Source: Acanthococcus lagerstroemiae
Lineage: Eukaryota; Arthropoda; Insecta; Hemiptera; Eriococcidae
NCBI GenBank assembly: GCA_031841125.1
Contig: CM063113.1
Span: 57,963,211 to 58,027,210, forward strand
Direction of reading: 5' to 3'
DNA length: 64,000 bases
The notes under the pieces were generated by a model, which was not told where the DNA came from, made no database searches, and saw only the letters and a program-made list of their open reading frames with translations. Both the position numbers and the translations under genes were made by a program. Positions 12,395 through 24,511 of the stretch are shown here, in pieces; positions within the stretch are counted from its first letter, which is position 1, and every line of letters starts with the position of its first letter.

Positions 12395-12732
12395 CAGAGT
12401 GCCCAGTTCTTTTCTAAAATGAAATGTCCTAACTTTTCCTCAACGTTCCCAGACACGTTTCGGAGCGGTCCAAAAGGTGGCTAAATGAAGTTACAGGGCG
12501 TGCGAGAAGATGTATGCAATATTCAATATTTTGCAACTTTATTACAAAGAATAAAAACAAAAGTAAGATATAAAAATAAAATAAAAAAAACTTGATTAAT
12601 TTCCTTTACTTTGGCTTCAACTATTTTAAAGGACAACACACAAAGTACACTTTGGAAGCGCTTTTATATGCATTATGCTTCTTCCAGAAATATTTCCTAA
12701 AATCTCTGACTTTTTCAGAACTGGGCACCCTG
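12395..12732. mobile_element. TIR element, CAGRGTGCCCAGTTCT ends
   Basis: The left end CAGAGTGCCCAGTTCT and right end AGAACTGGGCACCCTG are inverted copies (15/16). TACTA lies directly outside both ends and may be a 5-bp target duplication or part of it. The 338-bp interior encodes nothing recognisable. Superfamily uncertain. Confidence 0.65.
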
Positions 12733-14449
12733 TACTAATTGACTCCTAGACCCTACGTCCATAACTCCATATCCATTGGAGTTTTTCTACCCCTTCTCTA
12801 CTCTCGACTCTTCCAGATACCACGCATTTAAATTTGTGCAATCTCATGTTTTGGAATATTTAGAGCTTCCATGAAGCCGAATAATAAAATCAAAGTCCAT
12901 CTGTAGCTTTTCAAGGTAACTGAATTCATTTTTCAGTTTGACGGTAAACTGAAACCTGTGTCATAAAAATGGGTCGGGGCAGAGAGAAAACGTTTCAGAA
13001 GTACAATAAGGGTATCATTTTCCCGGTTCCACAGGTTTCTGAACTCGATTTCGATGTCAATTCTTGACTCTCACGTGGAAACTGAGGCACCTAGGATACG
13101 GAGAAAGGCCAGTAAGTACTAAAGACTAGATTTTAGGTAGTACTTCTAATTCTTCAGCTTCCTGCATTTCAATTTTCGCATATAAGTATTTTTGTCATCG
13201 ATTCAACGGTTCTCAGGTTTGACTTTTACGAATGAGCGAATGTTAACAGTTAATCGACAAATCTGCGATAGAAATTAAGGAAATTCGAAAATTTTCACGT
13301 CGTTTATCGGCGATAAAGTCTATAGGTCGGCTAATATTTACCTTTGAACGGGCAATTGATCGAAAGGCACAAGGTCATTGAGAATAATTTTTCTCTCCAT
13401 CGAGTTGCGTACACGCGTGCGATTACTCTTCTCCATATTTTCAACATACAATTCTCTAGTTCGAAAACTTACATTAGTTATGGCGGCAAGAGGCTTCACA
13501 TCATATGCAACCCAAGAAAAGCCATTATACGTTCTTTCGAACAGAATACAAACGAGGAAAAATGAAAATAAGACATCAAAAATCTGGCAAGTATAACAGG
13601 TTTTTCTCGGCCTGGTACCTCAACAGTGATTCTATTTTTCTTACACTCTAGCAATTCGGTTTTATCATTGAAACCACGTCGATGTACGTCGAAAAATTAC
13701 AAGAGTTTTGCATTCGACTCGACTCCTACGTCACCGTCAAGCAGCGAACAAGTCGAAAGTTGTTCCGCCAGTGTGTTTACTAGAAACGTGAAACACGTTT
13801 ACCTTTAATTAAAGCTAGTTTCGAATCACGTATCAATTAGAATTTTTAAAAACGAGGTCATTGACATCCTCTATTGTGCGCTGCGCGACTGAAAATGAAA
13901 ACAGTTAGTAGAACATGTATGTCAGAATTCGATTAAGCATGAACCATTTCTGGATCATAGGTTGATCCCCCCCCCCCATACTTTTATGCACTCGTGATAA
14001 AGTCTTCGAAATCGAAACTGTTCATCGAGGATTTAGTTTGCTTAGATTAAGAAAAAATACACATGCATAAACGCCAAGTCCTTGAAACTGAATTTCATTT
14101 TCTCGAATTTCACCTCTCGCACGCTATGCAGTTGATTTTCATTTCAGATTAACAAAATATTACTCAACGGTTATAAAATATGTAAGCACTGAAAATACCG
14201 AATAGTTCCGTTAGATGTCGATCGATTTTTTCAAAAATAAAGGCACTTAACGTAGGTCCTTGATTGCGGCTAGAAGAAGGGTAATTAAAGGGGAAGGAAA
14301 ATATGGAAAAGAAATACTCTACGTCTCACGTCTCTTTGGTCTTAAAATAATGGAATACGCATAAGAGACCGCACGATAAGATCACAGGGAGGGAGACAAG
14401 GAAGTAGATGGATCAGTGGTCAAAACTGAGAGCAGTTCAAACTCTTTTG
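12733..14449. other. No gene recognised
   Basis: Non-coding by inspection. Overlapping 60-73 codon open frames at 13344-13808 (plus) show no domain. A C run lies at 13967-13977. Confidence 0.4.
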
Positions 14450-14838
14450 CAGGGTGTTTACAGAAATTGAAAAGTAAAAATGAAGTACATACTTTTTAGG
14501 ACCGTTTCCAGGACTGTAGTCGGCATATTTCTATCTTTTCCCCAAGTGTGTAAATCTTGTTTTTTTCTTTTTCTTTTTTTTTTTTGTTTCCAATTGTTTT
14601 ATACCTTTACCTCACATTCTCATTCATTGTGTTGGATAGTTATCGTTATTATTGAAAATTCCAATATTTTACAACGAACATTGATTTTTGAGGGGTGTGG
14701 TTTTAAAAATATATATTAACAAAAATGAAGGATTTTCTAATTTTGTACGTAAAAAAATTTCAGCACTTCTTAGAACTTTCAGGACCTACTTTTAAAATTC
14801 AGGACTTGAAGGACTTTTCAGCACCTGAAGGCACCCTG
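14450..14838. mobile_element. Possible CAGGGTG-type TIR element
   Basis: It starts CAGGGTGTTTACAG and ends CTGAAGGCACCCTG, giving an imperfect inverted repeat over CAGGGTG. The interior contains GAAAAGT, GGACC and CAGGACT words in inverted arrangement. No convincing target duplication is seen, so the element and its limits are tentative. Confidence 0.4.
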
Positions 14839-15164
14839 CTTAGGCATAGGCTCCAAGAGAGCTGTTTCTTCAAAACGTGACAAATATTGATGAGATGTGT
14901 TAGAAGTTCCATTATCCGATTATATATATTTTTTTTAAAGTATTTTTGGAAAAGCATCTCACATACTAATTTACTGAAACGGAAACCCGATAAATCGGAT
15001 AGAATCATGAGAAAGTGACATTAATTATTGGAATTGTTCCCTAATAGTCCCCTGTAGGTCACAACCCAAAATCACCCTCAAAATCCAGTTTAAGATAAAG
15101 ACGTAATAAAAGAAATACCAACTCGAACAAATTGACCAGTACTTGATATCAACCCATTGCTTTT

Positions 15165-15700
15165 AAAGAGCAAATTGTTCACTTGCTCTTGTTCACTATT
15201 TGGTAAACTTAGATCTGAACTAGTTCATCTTCCCAAAAAAAGAACAAGAACAAGAACTAGTTCACGATTTTTGGACCTGATCAACTTGTTCATTCTTTGT
15301 TCATCTCTTTTTTCGTGTTTTTTTTTTTGGGGGGGGGGCTTTTTTTGTACATTTCCACTTTCCAGACTTTAGTTTCAACTTTCATAATGGTTTCAGAATT
15401 ACGAATTATAATATTACTGAATTTTTATTTGATGCTTAAATTTTACTCAACCATCTCACAGGATTTCAATAAGGATTTAAAAAAATGGTTTGGGTAATAG
15501 CCTAGTTTTCAGTTGTAGGCTATCCAAAAAATTTTTTTGAAACCCAAATTTTAAATGAGCAAGCCCAAGAGCAAAGGTACTTTTTAATGAGCAAACGATG
15601 AATTATATCAGTCGGAAGACCAAGTGAACAAGGGCAAGAACTAGTTCACTAAAAATGGATTAATGCAAGAGCAAGTTCATTAAATAGTGAACAACGCCAA
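15165..15700. repeat. Inverted GTTCACT/AGTGAAC repeat element
   Basis: The left side has TTGTTCACTTGCTCTTG and GAACAAGAACTAGTTCAC. The right side carries the complements (CAAGAACTAGTTCACT, GCAAGAGCAAGTTCATT, AATAGTGAACAA). This looks like a decayed foldback or MITE with the A/T- and G-rich centre at 15320-15345. Exact ends are not clear. Confidence 0.5.
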
Positions 15701-15734
15701 TCTCTGGTCGGGGAGCATGGAAATTTCTATTAAC

Positions 15735-16140
15735 GACACGGCTGCAGACTGTAATCGCGCAGGGTGCAGCAAATGTCAACCACTGAGTTCGTGCTGGGGG
15801 AGCGTTACGGTTCCATAACTGGAAGAAAATGGAAATGTCAACCACTGAACTGAATTGTCACCATGAAAAGCTAGAGAACTGTGAGCCGAATTGAGCTAGA
15901 AATGAGAAGAGAAAAGAAGAACTGTGGTCGCATAGGGCGCAGCAAAGATCAAGATCAACGAGCACAGGGCTGGAGTTACAGTTTTCGCTCAAATATACCT
16001 AGTTGTAAAAGCATATAAAATGCTATATAAATTTCCATGGAAATGTCAACCACTGAATTCGTGTCAGGGGAGCGTCACGGGGGAGCGTTACAGTTTCCGC
16101 TCCAGTATACCCAGTAGTAAAAGCATATAAAATGCTAAAA
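15735..16140. repeat. Local direct repeats (GTCAACCACTGA; AAAGCATATAAAATGCTA)
   Basis: GGAAATGTCAACCACTGAA-like text occurs at about 15771, 15829 and 16039. GGGGAGCGTTACRGTT occurs at about 15798 and 16081. TAAAAGCATATAAAATGCTA occurs at about 16008 and 16119. The arrangement is a partial tandem duplication with internal rearrangement. Confidence 0.6.
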
Positions 16141-19100
16141 TTCATTTGTTCGGCTGGTATACCCCCACATCAATTCCAAATAATATTTTTTTTTTTAATG
16201 CGCCAAATTCGAACAAAATCGATGAAGGGTAACCTGTGCCTTCAGTGGGTTGAAGTCTCTATGGAATTAATAATAATTTTTGGAATTCGAGCTTCACTCA
16301 AGGGGTGAGTCTCCAGTATGAGCCTCAAGTTATTTTCTTCTTCAGATTTGGGGTTTGAGTGTCATTGAATCCATTCGTGGAATCTTCCCTCCGTTCTCTC
16401 CCCTTTCGAGTTCCACTCAATTATTTGAATTTTGTTCCAATTTCCACCATATTTTATCTAAATAAAGGTTTTTTGGGTTGTTCACTGCATTTTTGGAGTT
16501 CTTTTCTCCCTTTGCCTTTTGGGTTTTACAGGGGGATGATCTTCAACAATGTCATGTTCCACGTCCTTCATGTCAAGAAAAAAAAATCATTTAACCCTTA
16601 AACCACACACGTCAATTATAGTTTTTGATTTAAAAATTCTATAATATTTCTAAATCGGGGAAACTCACTTTAGTATGTTACTTCATTGACAGAAATACGA
16701 AAAATCTTCCCCAAAAAAAGAATTGCCTATTTTCAAAATTGAAGGGGCCATATATTAATTTTTTTTAATTGACATTTTGGTAAATTTCTTGCGCCTTCAA
16801 TATTGAAGATAGACAATATTATCTAAAAAGTATTTTTAGGATTCTCCCAAAAAAGAAGGAAAATACCGCGTTTGTTATAGCCGCAAATAGGAGGAGCTTG
16901 GGGGTTCAGCCCCTCTAAATCCTTTAAAAGCCCCCCCCCCCCAAAAAAAAAAGATAAATAAAATAAAAAGTTATACAAGTGACAGAATTTTTAAGATTAG
17001 TTTGTACTTGTTAGCCTCCATGAGCCCCGAACCCAAGGTCGGCTATTTGCCTTTATGGCAAAGGACTTTTTGATCGTAGCGATTATTTTTGAACATCCTC
17101 TAAACAGGGAAATGGCAGAAAGTTGTTACAAATGGTATGAACGATAAAATACCATGTTTGAATTTTATATTTTAAAGTCTTTGAAATTATTACCAGCATT
17201 CTAAAAGAAATAATAAAATTGTAATGCCCCTTCGAAATAGAAAGTATGCAACCAACTGTGTAGCGAGAATTGAAGCTTTATTTCAGGTACACCAACACCA
17301 AGCATACATAGACTGAGTTCTCAATAACAGCCGGAGCGCGTGGAGTTACAGTGCAGTAATGGGGAATTTCATTACCTGTGCGATCTGAGGGTCAAGCACA
17401 AAATAACGTGGAAATTAGAATAACTGAAGATCAGCAGCCTGTAGAGCTTAAAGAGGGCAGGAAAGGGGATAAAAGACTCAAGAATGGACTCCGCAACCCT
17501 GAAAATGTTCATTTGAAAAATAAAATAATTTTTTGAGTTCAAATATTAAAAATCGATGTTAATTTCCAAAAGAACTCCACCCACTTGAGTCATAGAACAT
17601 TTTTCTCTAAAATTTGACACCGATCTGGGTATTAAATCCACTGAAGATCAAAAACTGAAAAATAGATACCGCCCAAGCGTGTGCTTACAAGTTTACTTTC
17701 AACTATCCTTTCTGAAATTAAACTAAAGGTAACTTGCAACGAGGCGTGGCACAGTAATACTAGAACCTGTAAATGCGAGCATTAACAGAAAAATTGAGTG
17801 TGTGAAAACTGGGGGTTATTGTTAAGCTTGTGAAAAAGATCCTGCAAGAATTCCAGATAAAAAACCAAGCTCTGCTATCATTACAAGAAACACATAAATT
17901 AGACGTGAAAACAGCCGTTCCAATGTATGACTACTGTATGACTACTGTACGCCATAGCTAATGAGTCTGATTTAAAACTCAAAACCTCATCACTTCTCAA
18001 CCTCATGCACTAAATGGAGTTTTGAGGTCTTGGACCACTGAGCGACGTTTGATGACACAAGCTTTTCGAGTTATCAGTTCTGTCATCGAGGCAACACAGG
18101 AGGAGGGAAATAAAATTACTAAGGGCAAATTGGATCTTTCCCGGGGAGGAAGTAAAATTAATTTTCAATTTTGCAAGGACGACACACCATGTTTCCAGGG
18201 GATAAACTGATTGATAGCCAGTTGATCAGTCTGTCAGCCAACTAAAAAAGCAGACAGATAGACGGGCGGCTGGATAGGTCAGCGTTTATTAACGAGAAAG
18301 ACAGGTACGTAGGACAAGCAGGCAACCCACTGGATAGAGACAGGCAGCAGGTAGCCACTTAGTCAGTTTTAAAAATTCATGATCCTAGCTGGATTTGCAA
18401 ACAGGCAAACCAACGCAGTCAGCCATATAGTCTCACAACAGACTGATCGAGTACCTCATTGACTCTCAGTGCGCCCCAAGAGTACTCAAATTTGTACGTA
18501 CACATACATTTATATGGAATGGTTAAACTCACGTAAAAACATACGCAATGTAATATACCATCGTACATCTCAACTGTACGCGAAAATACCAAAACTCATA
18601 ACTCACTCTGACGGTCTCTCTACCTACGACTGCAAAAATACCTACATCTCGAATATTGGTTCGATATCTTCAACCTGGGATGAATTTTCATTAAGAAACA
18701 ATTCTTCACATCAGTTATTCTCGCATCAAAAATTTTGGACCCCAAAATTAGAAAGAAACATCGCAACTGCAGAGAAACATCATTAGTCATCAAACTTCGC
18801 AATGATTGCATAATAGCATAAATATTACGGCAGAAAGGGTACATTCAGTTCCTTCTTCATAATTTGGCACTAACGCAAATAAAAACGTGAAATTACTATT
18901 GCCAGAAAACTCTTAATAGGTTCACCTAGATGCGATTTATAAACACGAGTAAACTGAAGTAAACGATAAATTTTCGACGTCCGTGGATCCGAAATTCAGG
19001 AATAAGCTCCTACCTACTTCGCCCACTCATGCGTTCACTTTCCAGTAGAAAAACAAATTAGCGGGAGAACCATTAAACTATTTCCAAATGACATTTCGGA

Positions 19101-20908
19101 GTGTAACTTCGCCGGTCATAGAAAATTTGCATTTTTGGGCGTCGAAGAAAACTCGACTCCTTCGGGGGGGGGGGGGGGACAACAACAACAAGTATACCGA
19201 TACGTAGGTACCAAACTTGTTTACGCAATAAGTAAGTCGATTAATTAACCCCGAAGGTCACCTCTAGTTCGACGACTACTGTTCGACTGAAATGGATCTA
19301 AAAATCTATTCTAAAATTCTAATAATTCGAAGGGAAGGGAAAAGTCAAACTAGTTGTGCGAAATTACGAAGCCGATGGGTAAAAAATTCAGTTCTCATCC
19401 GAGCCTGGAAGTCGCTTTGAAGTATCCCTGGACACTATACCGTATCAGCGCAGGTTTACATATTATCGCATCAAAACTGCTTTAATGACCTCATCCCAAC
19501 TTGTTAACCGCGATCAAGGTGCCTTTACCGACGATAAGAGCACCGGTTGTAGGATCAATTTTAGCGGTTGAAAAACATATGGAATCCATACGGCATTTCG
19601 GCGAGTACAACAGAGGACACACATGTAAAAACGGGGGGCAATAATTTATCGCGGAGGGTTGATATGAGAATTCCAGCTTTTAAAATCGAATCGATACTGA
19701 ACTACTCAGTTGAGCGGTTACCTCGTCATTCACACTGGGTCAGACGAGATAAAAAGCTGATAACCTGATAAGTGATACGGCAATGTCATTAACACGCAAT
19801 TAAAAAGAATGAGCTGGATCTCACATGACGGTTACTCGAAATTCAACGTGACTTGAGGGTTCAACAAACGGATAGTTTCAAAGGCTCACGCGAGGAGGCA
19901 AGCTCAACCACATGGTGGATTTTCACACTAATTTAACCCGACGTTTTCGAGCCAACTGAATCAGCACTGGCGAGCACACATTTGCCTTCACGTGGAAACA
20001 AAAAGTCGGTCGAAGTTCCTTTGGCAAGTTGACAGCGATAGGAAGACAACAAAATAACGTTCAAACGACACTGGTAGTTTTCGTCGATACAGGAGCGAGA
20101 ACATCCGACATTGAACTCGAAATTAGGTAGGTTACGCGAACATAGCGGTAGTCGAACTGTTGAACGAACAGATAGACGGTTAAGCACGAATTACCCCAAT
20201 AAAATAAATGAGTAAATCTTACTTTGAAGGAAAAGCTGGAAGAATCAAGCCGGATAGGCAGGCAACCGAAGCACAATGCTGTAACCTGACGAACAGAGTG
20301 ATCCTCAGCGAAACAACTACACCGATTGTTGACTAATGTTTAAATGATGTAAATGACTTACTCGCGGCTCGAAACATAGGTAACTAATGAAAATGAATTC
20401 ATTCCACTAACATAATTATTAATGTTTATGAGTGTAGGAACGTTTCATAGCGCGTGTGGTACGGCGCGTTATCAACTTTTATCAGTCGCGCGAAATTTGA
20501 AGGTCACATTGGAAAATGGAAGGCTCGCTGCCTGGCCCGCTGTATGTAAAGTTCATGTTCAGTCGTGTTCGTTGCGCGCTCTACTTCTTCCCCGTTCTCC
20601 ACCCAAACAAAAAACTTCAAAAAACACAAAATGACCGCATTGTATCTCATGTTGTCTAAGTTCTGGAACAATCGAATCTGTATTTGCAAAGGCCAAAACA
20701 TGTACGCGATCCTAAAATAAATCTTTAATCTTTTATTTTGTTTTTATTCTTTCAGTATGAAACCATGTGAAATCGTTCGCCATTCGCGTTACCTCAAACG
20801 TTTCAGCCATGTTTTATTTTTCAGTCACAATTTGACTGAATAAGTTGCGAAAACCACCGCTGTAGTCGCGCTCGTACATTATATATGATAGTACTTATAT
20901 GCTTCTTA
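16141..20908. other. No gene recognised
   Basis: Almost 5 kb without an identifiable exon, RNA gene or transposon end. It contains a 12-C run (16931-16942) and a 15-G run (19164-19178). Open frames of 60-105 codons (for example 18469-18786 and 20422-20634) have no visible domain. Confidence 0.4.
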
Positions 20909-21188
20909 AAGTGGCGTATCTAGATATTTTCTAAGGAGGTTGTTTTGAAAATAAAACGTTTTCGTTTTTCCACCTCTACCCCCAATAAAACGTCATTTTA
21001 AACAGTTTCCGAAGACAAGTTTCCTAATGTGATCAAATCGTTTCAAAATGAACATTTTTGACTGTAGTGCTGCATATACTCAAAAAGAGGACAAAAACTC
21101 AAAATTCGTGATGCTATTTTTTCTTCTTCGGTCCGAAGGGGGGTGGGGTGTCCGAACCCCAAAAACCTATCCCACAGATCCGCCACTG
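20909..21188. mobile_element. hAT MITE, TSD GCTTCTTA
   Basis: A 280-bp non-coding element. The left end AAGTGGCGTATCTAG and right end ACAGATCCGCCACTG form the CAGTGGCG inverted repeat (first base of the left end mutated). A perfect 8-bp duplication GCTTCTTA flanks it at 20901-20908 and 21189-21196. An 8-bp duplication with CAGNG ends is the hAT superfamily signature. The same family ends occur at 47765-48041 and 48191-48578. Confidence 0.9.
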
Positions 21189-21689
21189 GCTTCTTAGCTG
21201 AAAACAAATTTTGATTTTTTGTCTTCTAATATTTTTTAACGTCCAAGTTAACAAAGTTGTAATTTTCCAATTCCAACAAAATGACTCACTTGTGACTTGG
21301 TTAAGTAGCTTTGTGACAAGATGAGTGAAGTACAATTACTATTCCCTCCAAGACTGTTGTCTTTTGTCAAGGGAGGTATGCTAGATGCCTAAGAATGAGG
21401 AAAATCAAGATCATACGTGATTTGTAGGTCAAAAAGATAATAAAAATTAGAAAGATCAATATTAAAATCCTTTAAAAAAAAAATATTTGAGTGTTGTGAT
21501 CTTCTCCTGATTTCTAAAATGAATTATCTAAGATCAAAATGATCACAAGACGTTGGTAAAATCAGCAATCCAAAGATCAGAAAGATGGCTTAGATAATCG
21601 TAATCGTATTCATAATTTTTATTTTGTTTCCTCCTTCAGAATAAACTTTTGACCTGAATTCGTAACCTTTTCAGTTTTTTAAATGGACG

Positions 21690-22030
21690 CTGGTAAGTGT
21701 AATGGGATTTAAGTCTGCACTAGAGCGCGCTGCAAAATTACCTGCGCGGGTGTTAGCGGGTGAATGAAAATGAGTGAGTGATCATGTGTACTTTCAGATA
21801 GAAACACTGTTACCTTCAGTAGGGTAAAAAACCGAGTAAAAATTATTCTGCCAGTAGAACTGATTATAATTTAATTTTTTGGTGATGGTGCAGTCGAATT
21901 TAGGACAAATTTTTTTTGAAAGTGAATTTCTAATCGATTTAATGATGGTTGAAGTTTGCTACACGCTTACAGCAAATCATATGTGATCACTGATCACTCA
22001 CACATATCGCAGGGCTGCCAACACTTGATG
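21690..22030 (+). repeat. Unclassified ~330-bp repeat, copy 1
   Basis: It is nearly collinear with the reverse complement of 44477-44803. Shared words include TCTGCACTAGAGCGC, CGGGTGTTAGCGGGTGA, ATTCTGCCAGTAGAACTG, GCTACACGCTTACAGC and TGTGATCACTGATCACTCAC. There are no terminal inverted repeats, and one end contains the small palindromic GTGATCACTGATCAC. It could be a SINE or an LTR fragment. Confidence 0.75.
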
Positions 22031-22754
22031 TTGAAATGATCAGGACTAGATTTGGATTTTCTACAACTGAAGACCTTCCCCTCCTCTCCCCCGAGGTAGG
22101 ACCATAAACCATAACAAATAACAGAATAAAATAACCAGAGCAAAACTGATTTATGAGTGAGAGAATACATCTAAGATACAGCCAATTTTATACAAGATTC
22201 AGATTAGTCGATTTTTGTATTCTTTTATAAAACAGAACCACCACAGAACGATATGGCGCAATCAGCTTTCTGTAGAACTTCGCGCTCTTCTTTACAGGTT
22301 ACAAGATCAGTCTAATTTTCCCTTATTTTGAGTGAGAACCCCTAAGTGGCAACATTGTGCATGCGCGTTATGAAATAAAAAATTACCATTTCTTCGTTTT
22401 CAGGAATATTTTTTACAAGAAAATACGACCTACTACAAAAAACCACAAACGTCATTAAATTAATTCAGCATGAAAAATACTTCTAGAAGGACCTTTAGCT
22501 CCCAGTTTCATTCAATACAAAAGACATGTTGTCGCTGTCACGTGTATTCATTCTTCATAGACTGTTTATCAGTTCGTTTATCATAATATTACGTTACACT
22601 ACGCTACAATATCCCCCCCCCCTTGCTAAAATAATAGAATTAGAATTACGAAATACTTGATAACTGTTACGAAGTCTTCATTGAGGGTAGCGCCCTTGGA
22701 ATTTGACGCGGCGCCCATGTGGTTCGCGGTCTTCTGTTGTCACTGTTAGTTTAC

Positions 22755-22919
22755 TCACCTCTGGTGGTGGTGCGGTTGCCATCGTTCTATCCGGCCATTG
22801 CTTTGTGGGTGAAAAGGTGTTGTACGGATTTTTTGAGCGCCTATTCTCTCTGACAGGCTGCGGATGAGTTCAGACTCAAACTGCCTCCCCTGGTCAGTTG
22901 TGATGTATCTCGGGGTCAT
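22755..22919 (-). pseudogene. Gypsy integrase catalytic-core fragment
   Basis: The minus strand reads ITTDQGRQFESELIRSL, then SERIGAQKIRTTPFHPQ and SNGRIERWQ. These are the second catalytic aspartate (TDQGRQFES) and the catalytic glutamate (NGRIER) of a retroviral-type integrase core. The N-terminal zinc-binding and first-aspartate regions are missing. The frame ends shortly after. Confidence 0.85.
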
Positions 22920-22939
22920 GTGTGACCGGGTTGAGGTTG

Positions 22940-23178
22940 ACGTTGGTGGTAGATTTATTTTCGTGCACTTTATCCGCAGCCTCGGCGGCTTTATCTAGGT
23001 TAGTGACGTTTGTAGTAAGGAGTATGGTACGTACCAGTTCGGGAAGTGCGTTGTAGAAGAGCTCCCATTAGACGTCCTCCGTCACCTTTCCGGCTGATAG
23101 CTGTTTCATCTCCCGAAGTAACGCGGATGGTTTGCGGTCTCCAAGTTGACAGCCTTCCAAAAGCTTACGTATTTGTGC
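22940..23178 (-). pseudogene. Gypsy gag fragment
   Basis: The minus strand reads IRKLLEGCQLGDRKPSALL, then REMKQLSAGKVTEDV, a TAA stop, then WELFYNALPELVRTIL and LDKAAEAADKVHE. This matches the capsid-side gag pattern (QLGDRKPS.LLR.M) of many arthropod gypsy elements. It follows the protease fragment with a +1 shift. Confidence 0.75.
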
Positions 23179-23697
23179 GGAGCTTGCACACACGGCGTTG
23201 TGGGTTGGTGACGGCGGGGTATTTTTCTAATACTTTTGCAAACTCACTCTGCGTATTGATGGTTGAAAGTGAACTGTGACATACCCGGCGAATATAACCG
23301 ATAACCTCGCACTTTGTTGTACCATCTAATAAACGTTTATGTTTTAGATCTGGTAGAAGTCCTTGTTCACGAAGGAAATCTGCTCCTACTATGGGGTATA
23401 GGACATCGGCAATGACAAAGGTCCAGGAGCAGTATTCTTGAAAAGTTGTTACGATAACCACTCATAACAACTAGTCCCAAGGTGGTGTTATGAGTGGTTA
23501 TGAGATGTTATCCAACATTGCGGTAAATGGGTAACAACCGGTAACAACTCATAACAACTTTTTTATAACAACGGTTGTTATCATAACATCGCATAACAAC
23601 TTTTCAAGAATAGTGGTCCAGGAGTATTCGCGATGTAATTGTAACGATAATTTCAAGGTCGCAGTGCCGAAGGTCTTGATGCGCGAACCATTGGCAG
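23178..23697 (-). pseudogene. Gypsy retropepsin fragment, split by a MITE
   Basis: The minus strand reads NGSRIKTFGTATLKL, SLQLHREYSWTF, then VIADVLYPIVGADFLREQGL and LLPDLKHKRLLDGTT. This is the second half of the Ty3/gypsy aspartic protease, with the conserved FVIADV...PIVGADFL block. The frame is continuous only if the 186-bp element 23430-23615 and one 9-bp flanking copy are left out. The N-terminal D-S/T-G active site is not present upstream. The frame stops at 23165, at the junction with gag sequence. Confidence 0.8.
23430..23615. mobile_element. Short TIR element with 9-bp TSD (Mutator-like)
   Basis: The ends are CAGTATTCTTGAAAAG and CTTTTCAAGAATAGTG, inverted with one mismatch and continuing as GTTGTTA. 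GTCCAGGAG is duplicated at 23421-23429 and 23616-23624. The interior is made of ATAACAAC words in both orientations, so it can form nested hairpins. A 9-bp duplication suggests Mutator-like mobilisation; Kolobok or others cannot be excluded. It is inserted in the gypsy protease. Confidence 0.8.
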
Positions 23698-24000
23698 TTT
23701 ATAAGGCGTTCCCGTCTTCCTTCATATTTTGATGAACTTCATTTTGTACCAAGTGATACTGGGGAGCTTATGGGCGCTGGGTGTGACAAGCCTGACAACT
23801 GACAAGTATCAAAAAATGTTAAAATCAAAATTAATAATACTAAACATTTTTTAGCTTGTATAGTTTTTCAGTATTTTTTCTTGGGGTGAGAGGGAACTCA
23901 GAAAATTTGGAAGCTAAGCGTCCCAAGTCCCCCTCCCACCCTTCCTTATTTACGCCTGAAAATGAAATAAAACTGGTTGAGAAGAAATCGAAGGCAGCGG

Positions 24001-24266
24001 GGTAGCTGTTCTCGCCGTCACCATACCATGATACTAGCGCTACCTAGGTGAGGTTAGCATCCCAATTGAGATGTTGACCTGAGTTTCCAAAGTTGGTATC
24101 CCTACTGGTAATAACAAGGTGATAAGGTACCCCGGGATGATTTCCATGATTTCACGAAATCATCCTCCTTTTAATTCTTATCAGTAGTTGTTCTCGCCAT
24201 CATCACCATAGACCATACCCCATACCACGATACTAGCGCTACCTAGGTGAGGTTAACATCCCAATG
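24001..24266. repeat. Direct repeat upstream of the BED gene, ~200-bp spacing
   Basis: GATACTAGCGCTACCTAGGT followed by GAGGTTARCATCCCAAT appears at about 24030-24067 and 24224-24265. Each is preceded by TAGYTGTTCTCGCC and CACCATA. This is a local duplication about 250 bp before the first BED exon. It could be promoter sequence or an unrelated repeat. Confidence 0.65.
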
Positions 24267-24511
24267 TTCAGTTCAGCTGCAGTGCGTGAATCAATTGCTC
24301 AGCTTACACAACTTTGCTGAAGTGTGTGACAGGTACTATCGCTAAAATAATCGACGTGAACTCAAAAATGAAATTTGAAAAGAATTTAAGAAATCGCGCG
24401 ATCTAAATCGAAAACTGAACTCTGGGATTCAGATCAGTATGTTGTGCTTTGGTCCGACTGTAATTCAGTACTTGTTTTTAGTTGTACAATCTATGTTGTA
24501 AATGTTTAAAA

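Larger units (their letters stand above)
22600..23700 (-). mobile_element. Scrambled Ty3/gypsy retrotransposon relic
   Basis: On the minus strand I read, in order: a retropepsin C-terminal half (23697-23290, with a MITE inside), a gag fragment (23178 to about 22940), then an integrase fragment (22919 to about 22755), then a G-rich tract (complement of the C run 22613-22622) that fits a polypurine tract, followed by TGTAGCG as a possible LTR start near 22608. The normal order is gag-protease-RT-RNaseH-integrase, so protease and gag are swapped and RT is missing. The LTR end was not located. Confidence 0.75.

Noticed and set aside
13344..13808. Two overlapping small proteins
   Set aside because: Open frames of 60-73 codons without domain, codon pattern or splice context; chance in AT-rich DNA.
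17255..17400. A possible LTR beginning TGTGTAGCGAG
   Set aside because: It resembles the start of the gypsy LTR only in the first few bases. No second LTR, primer-binding site or coding relic nearby.
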